Of a stretch of DNA of 15,284 bases, positions 8,816-15,284 are shown in pieces. Source of the DNA: JAZDJJ01 sp043804035 (GTDB lineage Bacteria > Bacteroidota > Bacteroidia > Palsa-948); assembly GCA_043804035.1 (NCBI GenBank), contig JAZDJJ010000072.1, positions 1 to 15,284 of the forward strand, given 5' to 3'. Numbering within the stretch: the first letter of the stretch is position 1; each line of letters begins with the position of its first letter. The notes under the pieces are model-generated. The model was not told the origin of the DNA. It saw only the letters and a list, made by a program, of their open reading frames with translations, and ran no database searches. Made by a program: the position numbers and the translations under genes.

Positions 8816-9196
8816 TCACTTTCCTATCATCTTCTTATATTCTTCAGCATTCATCAATGCATTTAACTCCGAAGCATCTTTGATAGAAATTTTTATCATC
8901 CATCCATCACCGTAAGGATCTTTGTTTACTACTTCGGGATTGGTCTGAAGTTTTGGATTCACTTCCAAAATTTTTCCTCCAACAGGCATAAAAAGATCTG
9001 AAACGGTTTTTACGGCTTCAATAGTGCCGAAGACGGTTTCTTTATCAAACTCTTCGTTAAGAGTTTCTATTTCTACATAAACAATATCACCCAATTCTGT
9101 CTGAGCAAATTCAGTGATGCCTATGTAACCCTCATTGCCATCTACACGAATCCATTCGTGATCTTTGGTGTACTTGAGATTGTCTGGGAAATTCAT
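8816..9196 (-). CDS. gcvH: Glycine cleavage system H protein
   Basis: The H protein carries the aminomethyl group from glycine between the P, T and L proteins on a lipoyl arm, in the cytoplasm. The product is 126 residues, the normal size. It opens MNFPDNLKYTKDHEW, the typical start of the family, followed by GITEFAQTELGDIVYVE. The lipoyl-lysine is K63 in TIEAVKTVSD, followed by the expected FMPVGGKILEVN turn and, near the C-terminus, DPYGDGWMIKI. No other glycine-cleavage gene is nearby. Its stop lies 16 bp from the stop of convergent porU, with no obvious hairpin terminator between them. I found no clear promoter upstream. The repeat element at 9317-9618 separates it from the next gene. Confidence 0.97.
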   Translation of the reverse strand: MNFPDNLKYTKDHEWIRVDGNEGYIGITEFAQTELGDIVYVEIETLNEEFDKETVFGTIEAVKTVSDLFMPVGGKILEVNPKLQTNPEVVNKDPYGDGWMIKISIKDASELNALMNAEEYKKMIGK

Positions 9197-9316
9197 AAAA
9201 TATAAAAATAAATATTTTGTTTTACTACGTTGTTGTGTTAAAAATTTAGTTCTTCTGCTCCTGAACAGATAAGATTAAAATCAGAAAAAACAATTTGCTT
9301 TGTAAAATTATTAATT
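9197..9316. other. Non-coding upstream region of gcvH
   Basis: About 120 bp of AT-rich sequence between the gcvH start and the repeat element. It must hold the gcvH promoter if that gene is transcribed alone, but I see no good TAnnTTTG match on the minus strand and no riboswitch-like structure. Confidence 0.5.
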
Positions 9317-9618
9317 AGGACTTACGTACAAACGTACATAAAATTTTCAATTACACATATTTCGGCAAGCTCAATACAAGTATTTTTCGGCATTTCGGCA
9401 AGCTCAATGTCCGATGCTCAAATACCAATATTTCGGCAAATTTCGGCAAAGCTCAATTACCAAGATCAATACGAGAACGGGATATAAATCAAAAAGGATT
9501 TATGTTATACTGAGCTTGCCGAAGTATAGAAGAAAATTGGTAGTGGTTCTTTATTGATGACGGGTCAAGCCCGCCATGACGAACTAATGGGTTTCGTGAT
9601 ATTTCTTGCGTAAGTCCT
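9317..9618. repeat. 302-bp non-coding element with AGGACTTACG terminal inverted repeats
   Basis: The element is bounded by AGGACTTACG at 9317-9326 and CGTAAGTCCT at 9609-9618. Outside these 10 bp the match fades. The interior has no ORF. It carries several copies of TTCGGCAAGCTCAAT (near 9360 and 9391, degenerate copies near 9430-9455), an inverted copy (TGAGCTTGCCGAA, 9511-9523), and a GGGTCAAGCCCGCC block at 9563-9576 shared with the spacer at 13615-13690. The right end is repeated alone at 4701-4710. This looks like a composite of small dispersed repeats inside a MITE-like frame. No transposase and no clear target duplication are visible. Confidence 0.6.
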
Positions 9619-9641
9619 GAACAAAAAAAAAGAATGTGTTT

Positions 9642-10955
9642 TCACTTTGTATATAGATGAGATTCTTCATTCATAGAATGACGAGAAGGAAGTTTGTTAC
9701 GTTTGCTACTCAGAAATTCAGGAGCTTTTATGATATAGCCAATAGTAAATCCTGATGTAAATGTCAGAGGAAAATTTTTTCCGAAATACCAATGACTGTG
9801 TCTGATCGGGTCCAAATCAAAATTGTTGGATATGTTTCCAATTGTAGTAACGCTTTCAAAACCATAGCCCATACCCAAATAGTATGCAATAGTGATGGTG
9901 TTACCTAAAATAAACTGCCTGCCATAAATGATATCGAAAACCATGGATTGATATTTTTTTGAATATACTATTGGTCCGCTTCCATAATAAGAATAAGAAT
10001 CTGTATATTTCACATTCATTGCATTTAATATCATCTCTATTTTAAAATATCTTCCTTTGAGCGGGTGAGAATATACTGCACCTTCTATTTCAACATCGGA
10101 AGAACTACCAAGTAAAAACTTAGGACCAACTCGCAGAAATGCTCCACTTGGATTCCGTCCAGTTATATTATCTATAGCACTAACACCGGGACCAATGATT
10201 CCTATGCCACATTCCCAGTTGAAGCCAGGGTTAAGCATCCATTCGTAACTGAAAGCAATATGATGTTTCAGTGGAGAGAAGAAATGAAATTTAAGTGAAC
10301 TCGTTTTGTTCAATATTGCTTTGTTGCTGGTGCTTCGCGGATCTTCTTTGTATTCATAAACTACTTGCCCATCTACTATTACAGTTTTAATTTCTGATTT
10401 TTTCAAACTCATTGTCGGTCCATCGGGATTGTTGTATAGTTTGAACTTCACATTATCGGTTTCCAATTCAGAAACTTTTACTTTCAGAGAACTTCCATCT
10501 TTCTTCACAATCACATCTTCTTTCAATCCTGTTTTTACATCTATAACTGTTTGCTCTCCTACTTTCATAGTTTTTATTTCGGACTTTTCTATGCTAATGG
10601 TGGGACCGTAAAGATCATTATATAATTTAAACTTAACTTCATTGGTACCTATTTCAATAACTTTCACTTTCAAAACATCTCCATTTTTTTTTGTTATCAC
10701 ATCTTCGTTGGCATTTTCCGTATCTTCTTTTACATCAATGATGGTTTGCCCACCAACTTTTACGGTTTTTATTTCTGATTTTTGTAGAATGATTACAGGA
10801 CTATCCGGACTGCCAAAGGTTTTAAACTTGACTTCCTCTATTCCTATTTCAGTAATTTTGCATTTAATAACATCACTGTTTTTTTTGATGATGGTATCCT
10901 GCGAGAATACAATTGTGCAAACAAATAAAAGTAGAACTGCAAAAATAAATTTCAT
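9642..10955 (-). CDS. Exported protein with three tandem 58-residue repeats and an outer-membrane beta-barrel-like C-terminus
   Basis: The product has 437 residues. Residues 1-18 are a signal peptide (MKFIFAVLLL..., FS before Q19). Three tandem repeats follow at about 20-78, 85-142 and 147-205. Each has the pattern D-x-I-x-K-K-(N/D)-G/S, a KVKVxExxxxxVKFK stretch, a GPxxxxxKSEIKT stretch, and a final GQxxxxxxK. This unit is common in Bacteroidota proteins of unknown function, usually as a single copy. From about 217 to 425, alternating aromatic and small residues with Gly-rich turns (FHFFSPLKHHIAFSYEW, LRVGPKFLLG, YYLGMGYGFES, TFTSGFTIGYII) suggest a small outer-membrane beta-barrel. The repeats would then lie in the periplasm. 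No enzyme motif is visible. The gene stands alone between the glycosyltransferase gene (66 bp away) and the 302-bp element. Function unknown. Confidence 0.85.
   Translation of the reverse strand: MKFIFAVLLLFVCTIVFSQDTIIKKNSDVIKCKITEIGIEEVKFKTFGSPDSPVIILQKSEIKTVKVGGQTIIDVKEDTENANEDVITKKNGDVLKVKVIEIGTNEVKFKLYNDLYGPTISIEKSEIKTMKVGEQTVIDVKTGLKEDVIVKKDGSSLKVKVSELETDNVKFKLYNNPDGPTMSLKKSEIKTVIVDGQVVYEYKEDPRSTSNKAILNKTSSLKFHFFSPLKHHIAFSYEWMLNPGFNWECGIGIIGPGVSAIDNITGRNPSGAFLRVGPKFLLGSSSDVEIEGAVYSHPLKGRYFKIEMILNAMNVKYTDSYSYYGSGPIVYSKKYQSMVFDIIYGRQFILGNTITIAYYLGMGYGFESVTTIGNISNNFDLDPIRHSHWYFGKNFPLTFTSGFTIGYIIKAPEFLSSKRNKLPSRHSMNEESHLYTK
10323..10898 (-). repeat. Three in-frame copies of a ~177-bp coding repeat
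   Basis: These bases encode residues 20-210 of the surface protein. The three copies align without internal gaps over most of their length at protein level (KSEIKT occurs in all three, with VGGQ, VGEQ and VDGQ shortly after). At DNA level they have drifted, so the duplication is old or under selection. Copies 2 and 3 share KFKLYN and resemble each other more than copy 1, which has KFKTFG. Confidence 0.75.
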
Positions 10956-11021
10956 AGATTTTATTTTTTGTGTAAATGTAAGATAAAATTATTTAATAGT
11001 CAGTTGTTAAATTATTTTCTG

Positions 11022-12932
11022 CTAAAGTTTTCGTATTCCTTTCAAGATAATATTCACATCATTCATCACTTTGTAATCCTTTACATAAATCATATTCAGC
11101 CGTTCAGAAATTTCAGGAGTGATTTCTTTTTTACTTATTGCATCGGCAGGTGAAAGGATTCCTTTGTTTATTCCAACCCATGATTTGAATCCAAGTATCA
11201 CTTCAAAAATATTAAAAATGAAACGTGCAGGATTTCCGGTGATAAAAATCATTACAGGAAGAAGAAGAAGAAAGAAAAACGAAAACAAAATATCAAGTAT
11301 ACGTTTGCTTCTTTTGTTTGCCGGTTTATAAATGGAATTGATATCTATCACATACAAATCGCCTGCTGTGTCAATGGAACTGCTGCCGATGATAGATAAA
11401 CTTTCGGGCGGAGCGATTTTGTATTCCACATCACCTTGCAATGACATAACGTCAATAATTTTTTCAGCAGAAATATTTTTCGCACAAAAAATTACTTCAT
11501 TGATTTTATAAATCTCAATTATCTCGTTAAGTTGAGAAAAAGTGCCTACATAATTTTCGGATTTCTGTTTTATGTTTTCTATACTTACAAAGCCAACAAA
11601 CCCGGTTTTGACAGATGATTCTTTTAGTAACGAAAGAACTCTTTTATATTCTTCTTCATTTCCTGCAATCACTCTGCGCTTTGATGAACTATCTTCAAAA
11701 ATAAATTCTTTAATTCTTAATAGATGAAATAACATTCTTGTCGCGAGTATAGCAATCAACGTCCATCCCGTACCGATGAGAATAAGTGCCCGTGAAAAAC
11801 GATATTGCTCCGGAATTAGCGCATATAAAATAAGAATTATTCCTGTACCAAAAAAAATTCCGCGAATAATTTTCCGCAGGACGATTGGCTTGTCATAACC
11901 GCCGCTAAGGAAAACAGAAAAGAGCCAGATAAAAATATAAACTACAAAAGCAATAAACACTAATCTTTCGGGATATGCACCGCCTTCTATAAACTTTACA
12001 TTATGTTCATAATAATTTTTGATAAAAAATAATCCTGTATAGATAATGGCTGCATCTAATAATGGAACAAATATTTTTAATATAAATTGTTTGATTACCG
12101 AAACACTTGCTCTAAAAAGAATGGCAACAGAAATAAGGAAAGAAAAAAGTTTTGCTTTATCTTTTGTAAAATGTTTCTTCGCAAAAATTGCCATAGCATT
12201 GTAAAAGACAAAAACATAATTCACACTGCTCTTTTTAGTGCTTTCGCCTTTGTAATGAATGATGCGCGTTTCAGGAAAGTAATAGTTTTTGTATCCTGCT
12301 TGTGTAATCCGATAGGATATGTCTATATCTTCACCGTACATAAAAAACTTTTCATCTAATAATCCGATTTTATCAAGCACCGATTTGCGTATAAGCATAA
12401 ATGCGCCGGAGAGCACATCCACTTCGCTGATTTTATTTTTATCTAAAAAGCCGAGATGATATTTTCCAAATGTTTTTGAAGCAGGAAATATTTTTGATAA
12501 TCCGAATATTTTGTAAAATGCTACTAATGGGGTGGGTAATCCTCGCTTTGATTCGGGAAGAAAATTTCCTTTTCCATCAAGCATCATCACTCCGAGTGCG
12601 CCTGCATCTGAATGTGAATCCATGAAGCAAATAGTTTTTTCAAAAGTATCTTCCTGAACAATAGTATCGGGATTAAGAAGCAAAATATAATCTCCTTTTG
12701 CCTGTCGTATTGCCTGATTGTTTGCTAATGAGAACCCCGCGTTTTTCGCGTTGGCAATTAAATGTACTTCCGGGAATTTTCTCTTCACCATTTCCACCGA
12801 ACCATCAACAGAATTGTTGTCTGCTACAAAAATCTCAGCAGGAATATTTTTTATTGCTTTGTAAACAGAATGAAGGCATTGCTCAAGAAAATGTTCAACA
12901 TTATAGTTGACGATGATTACAGAAATCTTCAT
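11022..12932 (-). CDS. GT2 glycosyltransferase fused to a degenerate polyprenyl glycosylphosphotransferase-like half
   Basis: The product has 636 residues. Residues 1-240 are a family 2 glycosyltransferase of the rhamnosyltransferase-like type: ISVIIVNYNVEHFLEQCL at 3-20, ADNNSVDGS at 37-45, LLLNPDT at 84-90 (metal/nucleotide-sugar site), DVLSGAFMLIRK at 172-183, and GEDIDISYRITQAGY at 200-214. Hydrophobic segments lie near 264-283, 288-304, 323-343, 355-372 and 381-401. Residues about 417-540 resemble the Rossmann-like middle domain of polyprenyl glycosylphosphotransferases (RRVIAGNEEEYKRV, GFVGFVS, INEVIFCAKN). SKRILDILFSFFFLLLLPV (542-560) resembles the start of their catalytic domain. The catalytic core is then missing: after KSWVGINKGILSPADA the chain ends YVKDYKVMNDVNIILKGIRKL. 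The GT half is probably active at the inner membrane in surface-polysaccharide or lipid-linked glycan assembly; the second half is probably non-catalytic. The start is 3 bp after recR. Confidence 0.85.
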   Translation of the reverse strand: MKISVIIVNYNVEHFLEQCLHSVYKAIKNIPAEIFVADNNSVDGSVEMVKRKFPEVHLIANAKNAGFSLANNQAIRQAKGDYILLLNPDTIVQEDTFEKTICFMDSHSDAGALGVMMLDGKGNFLPESKRGLPTPLVAFYKIFGLSKIFPASKTFGKYHLGFLDKNKISEVDVLSGAFMLIRKSVLDKIGLLDEKFFMYGEDIDISYRITQAGYKNYYFPETRIIHYKGESTKKSSVNYVFVFYNAMAIFAKKHFTKDKAKLFSFLISVAILFRASVSVIKQFILKIFVPLLDAAIIYTGLFFIKNYYEHNVKFIEGGAYPERLVFIAFVVYIFIWLFSVFLSGGYDKPIVLRKIIRGIFFGTGIILILYALIPEQYRFSRALILIGTGWTLIAILATRMLFHLLRIKEFIFEDSSSKRRVIAGNEEEYKRVLSLLKESSVKTGFVGFVSIENIKQKSENYVGTFSQLNEIIEIYKINEVIFCAKNISAEKIIDVMSLQGDVEYKIAPPESLSIIGSSSIDTAGDLYVIDINSIYKPANKRSKRILDILFSFFFLLLLPVMIFITGNPARFIFNIFEVILGFKSWVGINKGILSPADAISKKEITPEISERLNMIYVKDYKVMNDVNIILKGIRKL

Positions 12933-12935
12933 GTT

Positions 12936-13556
12936 TTATTTTACAAGAAGGATATTTTCGTATGGAATTCTATTTATGATGGAACGTGCTAATGTAACTT
13001 CATCAGTGTATTCTAATTCATTGCCGATGGCAATACCTCTTGCTACGGTAGAAATAATCAGATTAAAATTTCTTATTCGTTTGTAGATATAAAAGTTTGT
13101 TGTATCGCCTTCCATCGTTGTTCGTAACGCCATTATCACTTCTTTTATTTTATCGCTTGCTATCTTTTTTAAAAGAGAGCCGATATTCAAATCATTAGGA
13201 CCGATGCCATCCAAGGGAGAAATCACACCGCCCAAGATATGATACACCCCTTTGTACTGTTGCGTGTTTTCTATCGCCATCACATCACGGATATCTTCCA
13301 CTACACAAACTATCTGATTGTCGCGATACGGACTTGAACAGATATCACAAATATCTTTGTCGGAAATGTTATGGCATTTTGAACAATATCTTAATTCATT
13401 TTTTAGTTTAATCAATGAATTTGTAAGTGCATTTACTTCTCCGTTATTTTGTGATAACAGATACAGCACATAACGCATAGCAGTTTTCTTTCCCACTCCC
13501 GGCAATTTAGCGAACTCATTGATTGCGTCTTCTAATAGTTTTGAGGAGTAGTGCAT
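12936..13556 (-). CDS. recR: Recombination protein RecR
   Basis: RecR works with RecO (and RecF) to load RecA onto single-stranded gaps during DNA repair. The product is 206 residues, the standard length. It has the N-terminal helix-hairpin-helix (FAKLPGVGKKTAMRYVLYLL, 15-34), a four-cysteine zinc finger (C58, C61, C70, C73), and a Toprim domain starting CVVEDIRDVMAIE (84-96), followed by GVYHILGGVISPLDGIGP (103-120), a hallmark of the family, and ending TLARSIINRIPYEN. The next gene downstream, the glycosyltransferase, starts 3 bp after the RecR stop, so the two are likely co-transcribed. The 210-bp gap upstream is filled by dispersed repeats. Confidence 0.97.
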   Translation of the reverse strand: MHYSSKLLEDAINEFAKLPGVGKKTAMRYVLYLLSQNNGEVNALTNSLIKLKNELRYCSKCHNISDKDICDICSSPYRDNQIVCVVEDIRDVMAIENTQQYKGVYHILGGVISPLDGIGPNDLNIGSLLKKIASDKIKEVIMALRTTMEGDTTNFYIYKRIRNFNLIISTVARGIAIGNELEYTDEVTLARSIINRIPYENILLVK

Positions 13557-13766
13557 AATTTATGGTAACTATTCAACATCATTATTAAACTTTCTTCTAC
13601 GAAGTCATTTTTGATTAGTTCGTCATGGCGGGCTTGACCCGCCTCAATTAGTTCGTCATGGCGGGATTGACCCGCCATCAATAAAGAACAACAATTTCTT
13701 CTATAAGTCATTTTTGATTTTCATCAGTTAATCAACTGCAATGAATAAGAGAAAATTATCTGCCCT
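13557..13766. other. Spacer between nuoN and recR, mostly repeats
   Basis: No gene is visible. Most of the 210 bp is the duplicated repeat at 13591-13719 described separately. About 34 bp before recR remain unique and show no clear promoter. About 47 bp after the nuoN stop show no clear terminator with a T-run. Confidence 0.6.
13591..13719. repeat. Duplicated dispersed repeat with GGCGGG...CCCGCC hairpins
   Basis: TTTCTTCTACGAAGTCATTT at 13591-13610 recurs with small changes at 13695-13714, and TTAGTTCGTCATGGCGGG occurs twice between them. Two hairpins are exact: GGCGGG(CTTGA)CCCGCC at 13627-13643 and ATGGCGGG(ATTGA)CCCGCCAT at 13658-13678. The block ATCAATAAAGAAC after the second hairpin is also found, inverted, in the 302-bp element at about 9547-9559. 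The copies in two intergenic regions show a genome-wide palindromic repeat of the REP/RPE sort. Confidence 0.7.
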
Positions 13767-15191
13767 TTACAATCCAAAACTTAAAGAGTAAATATATTCA
13801 AACAATCCTGCCCACAAACCAGTTACAACAAGTCCAATCACACAAATTATTAAACCAATACGAGTTAAGGTATTGCTTTTGAAATATGCAATTGGATTAT
13901 CATTTTTTGTAATGAACATTGCCTTTACAGGTAAAAGGTAATAGTATAATGATATTATTGTATTTAACACGGCTATTGTTACAAGAATATATAATCCTTG
14001 TTGAGCAGATGCAGTAAATAAGAAAAACTTTCCAAAGAATCCTGCAATAGGAGGTATTCCTGCCAGAGAAAATAAAGAAAGCAGCATCACCAAACTTAAT
14101 TTAGGATTAGTTTTATACAAACTGTCATAATCGTTCATATATTCTTTTCCCGTAGCATTTGAAATAGCAGAAACAACACCAAAAACACCGAGATTAGAAA
14201 AGATATAAATCAGTACAAAGTAAACAACAGTGGTCATACCAAGAACACTGCCTGCAATTATACCTAACAAAATAAATCCCGCCTGTGTTATTGAAGAAAA
14301 GGCAAGGAAACGTTTCAAATTCTTTTGTCTCATTGCAAAGATATTTCCGATAGTCATAGTCAAAACAGATATTACCCAAATCACATCTTTCCAAAGAGGT
14401 GCTATTGATTTGAAAACAGTACATAATATTATTGTCAGAATAAATACTCCTGCACCTTTTGAAATAACAGAAAAATAAGAAGTAATGTTAATAGGTGCTC
14501 CTTCATAAACATCGGCTGTCCATAAATGAAATGGGACAAGAGATATTTTAAATGCCATTCCTGCGAAGAAGAATATAAACGCTAATACCTGCAATGGAAC
14601 TGCTGCAAAGGCGGCAGAAATTTCGGTAAAACAAGTTGAGCCGGTTGTTCCATAAATCATTGAAATACCATAAAGCATTATTCCTGATGATAAAGCAGAA
14701 GACAATATAAATTTTATACCTGCTTCGGCAGATTTGGCTTTATATCTTTCATAAGCGACAAGTGCCGAAATAGGAATTGCTGCTGTTTCTATTCCAACAT
14801 AAAACATAATGAAATCGCCTGCCGAAATCATAAAGAACATTCCGATAAGCGTTGATAATAAAAGCAAAAAGTACTCGCTGATTTTTTCTTTGTTTTCATC
14901 CTTCTTTAACCATTCTACCGATTGAATAATAACGACTAATGTGCCAATGTTTAATATATTTTTCATCAATACAATTAAAGAACTTGTATTATACATTCCT
15001 CCAAATAAATTACCTGTACTTATTGGCAGAAACCCTAATATTGTGTTTATAGTAAAGAGAGATAAAATAAGAGGGATAATAACATTTTTCTTTCTTTCTG
15101 CAGAAGTAAAAATTTCGGCTATTATAATTATTATCAAAATAATTACAAGTAGTAATTCGTGCCGCATTATCAGGAATTGGGTAATATTCAT
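13767..15191 (-). CDS. nuoN: NADH-quinone oxidoreductase subunit N
   Basis: NuoN is one of the three antiporter-like membrane subunits of respiratory complex I and helps pump protons across the inner membrane during NADH oxidation by quinone. The product has 474 residues with about 13-14 hydrophobic segments, the normal size. Conserved charged residues are present: E135 in GIETAAIP, K160 in AGIKFIL, K215 in GMAFKISLVPFHLWTADVYEGAP, K245 in SKGAGVF and K388 in GIPPIAGFFGKFFLF. The family motif KRFLAFSSITQAGFILLG is at 293-310. In most operons nuoN is the last gene and nuoM precedes it; nuoM would lie off the right edge. A second Met at residue 9 (MRHELLLVI) is an alternative start. The first Met directly abuts a tandem repeat array. 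Confidence 0.95.
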   Translation of the reverse strand: MNITQFLIMRHELLLVIILIIIIIAEIFTSAERKKNVIIPLILSLFTINTILGFLPISTGNLFGGMYNTSSLIVLMKNILNIGTLVVIIQSVEWLKKDENKEKISEYFLLLLSTLIGMFFMISAGDFIMFYVGIETAAIPISALVAYERYKAKSAEAGIKFILSSALSSGIMLYGISMIYGTTGSTCFTEISAAFAAVPLQVLAFIFFFAGMAFKISLVPFHLWTADVYEGAPINITSYFSVISKGAGVFILTIILCTVFKSIAPLWKDVIWVISVLTMTIGNIFAMRQKNLKRFLAFSSITQAGFILLGIIAGSVLGMTTVVYFVLIYIFSNLGVFGVVSAISNATGKEYMNDYDSLYKTNPKLSLVMLLSLFSLAGIPPIAGFFGKFFLFTASAQQGLYILVTIAVLNTIISLYYYLLPVKAMFITKNDNPIAYFKSNTLTRIGLIICVIGLVVTGLWAGLFEYIYSLSFGL

Positions 15192-15284
15192 AGTTAATAG
15201 TTAATAGTTATCGGTTAATAGTTATCGGTTAATAGTTATCGGTTAATAGTTATCGGTTAATAGTTATCGGTTAATAGTTATTGG
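15192..15284. repeat. 14-bp tandem repeat array directly upstream of nuoN
   Basis: Six head-to-tail copies of TTAATAGTTATCGG fill 15201-15284, the last with one change (C to T), preceded by a partial unit AGTTAATAG (15192-15200). The array ends at the nuoN start codon and continues to the window edge, so its full length is unknown. The period is not a multiple of 3 and stop codons recur in all minus-strand frames, so it is non-coding. There are no spacers, so it is not a CRISPR array. Confidence 0.9.

Noticed and set aside
1..9196. A new defence or secretion operon made of the secreted pair, porU and gcvH
   Set aside because: The genes are on different strands with separate expression, gcvH is housekeeping, and T9SS cargo genes are commonly scattered, so neighbourhood alone does not support a system.
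9317..9618. Complete insertion sequence
   Set aside because: It is too short for a transposase and has no ORF; only the inverted ends are IS-like.
10429..10986. Plus-strand ORFs of 60 and 114 codons with similar sequences
   Set aside because: They are the antisense of the tandem coding repeats of the 437-aa surface protein; their similarity to each other comes from that repeat.
13627..13678. Rho-independent terminators for nuoN
   Set aside because: The GC hairpins are not followed by a T-run on the minus strand and the same palindrome occurs inside the 302-bp element, so a dispersed repeat explains them better.
15192..15284. CRISPR array
   Set aside because: The 14-bp units are directly adjacent with no spacers, and no cas gene is present.

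Overview
The window is AT-rich and gene-dense. Its content points to a member of the Bacteroidota: a PorU-type C25 peptidase of the type IX secretion system (T9SS), a secreted protein with a T9SS C-terminal sorting domain, signal peptides ending in A/S-Q, a Bacteroidota-style promoter (TTTG-N19-TAnnTTTG), no clear Shine-Dalgarno sequences, and a surface protein built on a repeat typical of this phylum. The order or genus cannot be read from the sequence. The contig looks like ordinary chromosome with intergenic repeat insertions, not a phage, plasmid or defence island.

Layout. (1) 1-4282, minus strand: two secreted-protein genes 4 bp apart. The upstream one encodes a 317-aa T9SS cargo. The downstream one encodes a very large exported protein with a metzincin-like zinc-protease motif followed by a beta-helix; it runs off the left edge after 1108 residues. 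(2) 4283-4896: a 614-bp non-coding divergent region with a 137-bp inverted-repeat element, a dispersed-repeat fragment, a strong promoter candidate facing the secreted pair, and a promoter-like box almost touching the porU start. (3) 4897-8799, plus strand: porU, the protease that removes the sorting domain from T9SS cargo and attaches the cargo to the surface. (4) 8816-9196, minus: gcvH, convergent with porU across 16 bp. (5) 9197-9641: non-coding, mostly a 302-bp element bounded by AGGACTTACG inverted repeats. (6) 9642-10955, minus: an outer-membrane-barrel protein with three copies of a 58-residue repeat. (7) 11022-13556, minus: recR and, 3 bp after it, a GT2 glycosyltransferase fused to a degenerate sugar-phosphotransferase-like half. 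(8) 13557-13766: repeat-filled spacer. (9) 13767-15191, minus: nuoN, with a 14-bp tandem array directly before its start codon at the right edge.

How the genes relate. The two secreted proteins and PorU plausibly belong to one export route (cargo and processing enzyme), although T9SS cargo is normally scattered, so adjacency alone proves nothing. recR and the glycosyltransferase are probably co-transcribed. gcvH (glycine cleavage) and nuoN (complex I) are housekeeping genes. I see no convincing new multi-gene system. The most interesting items are the protease/beta-helix protein with its partner cargo, the GT2/phosphotransferase-like fusion, and a family of small non-coding repeats recurring in three intergenic regions.
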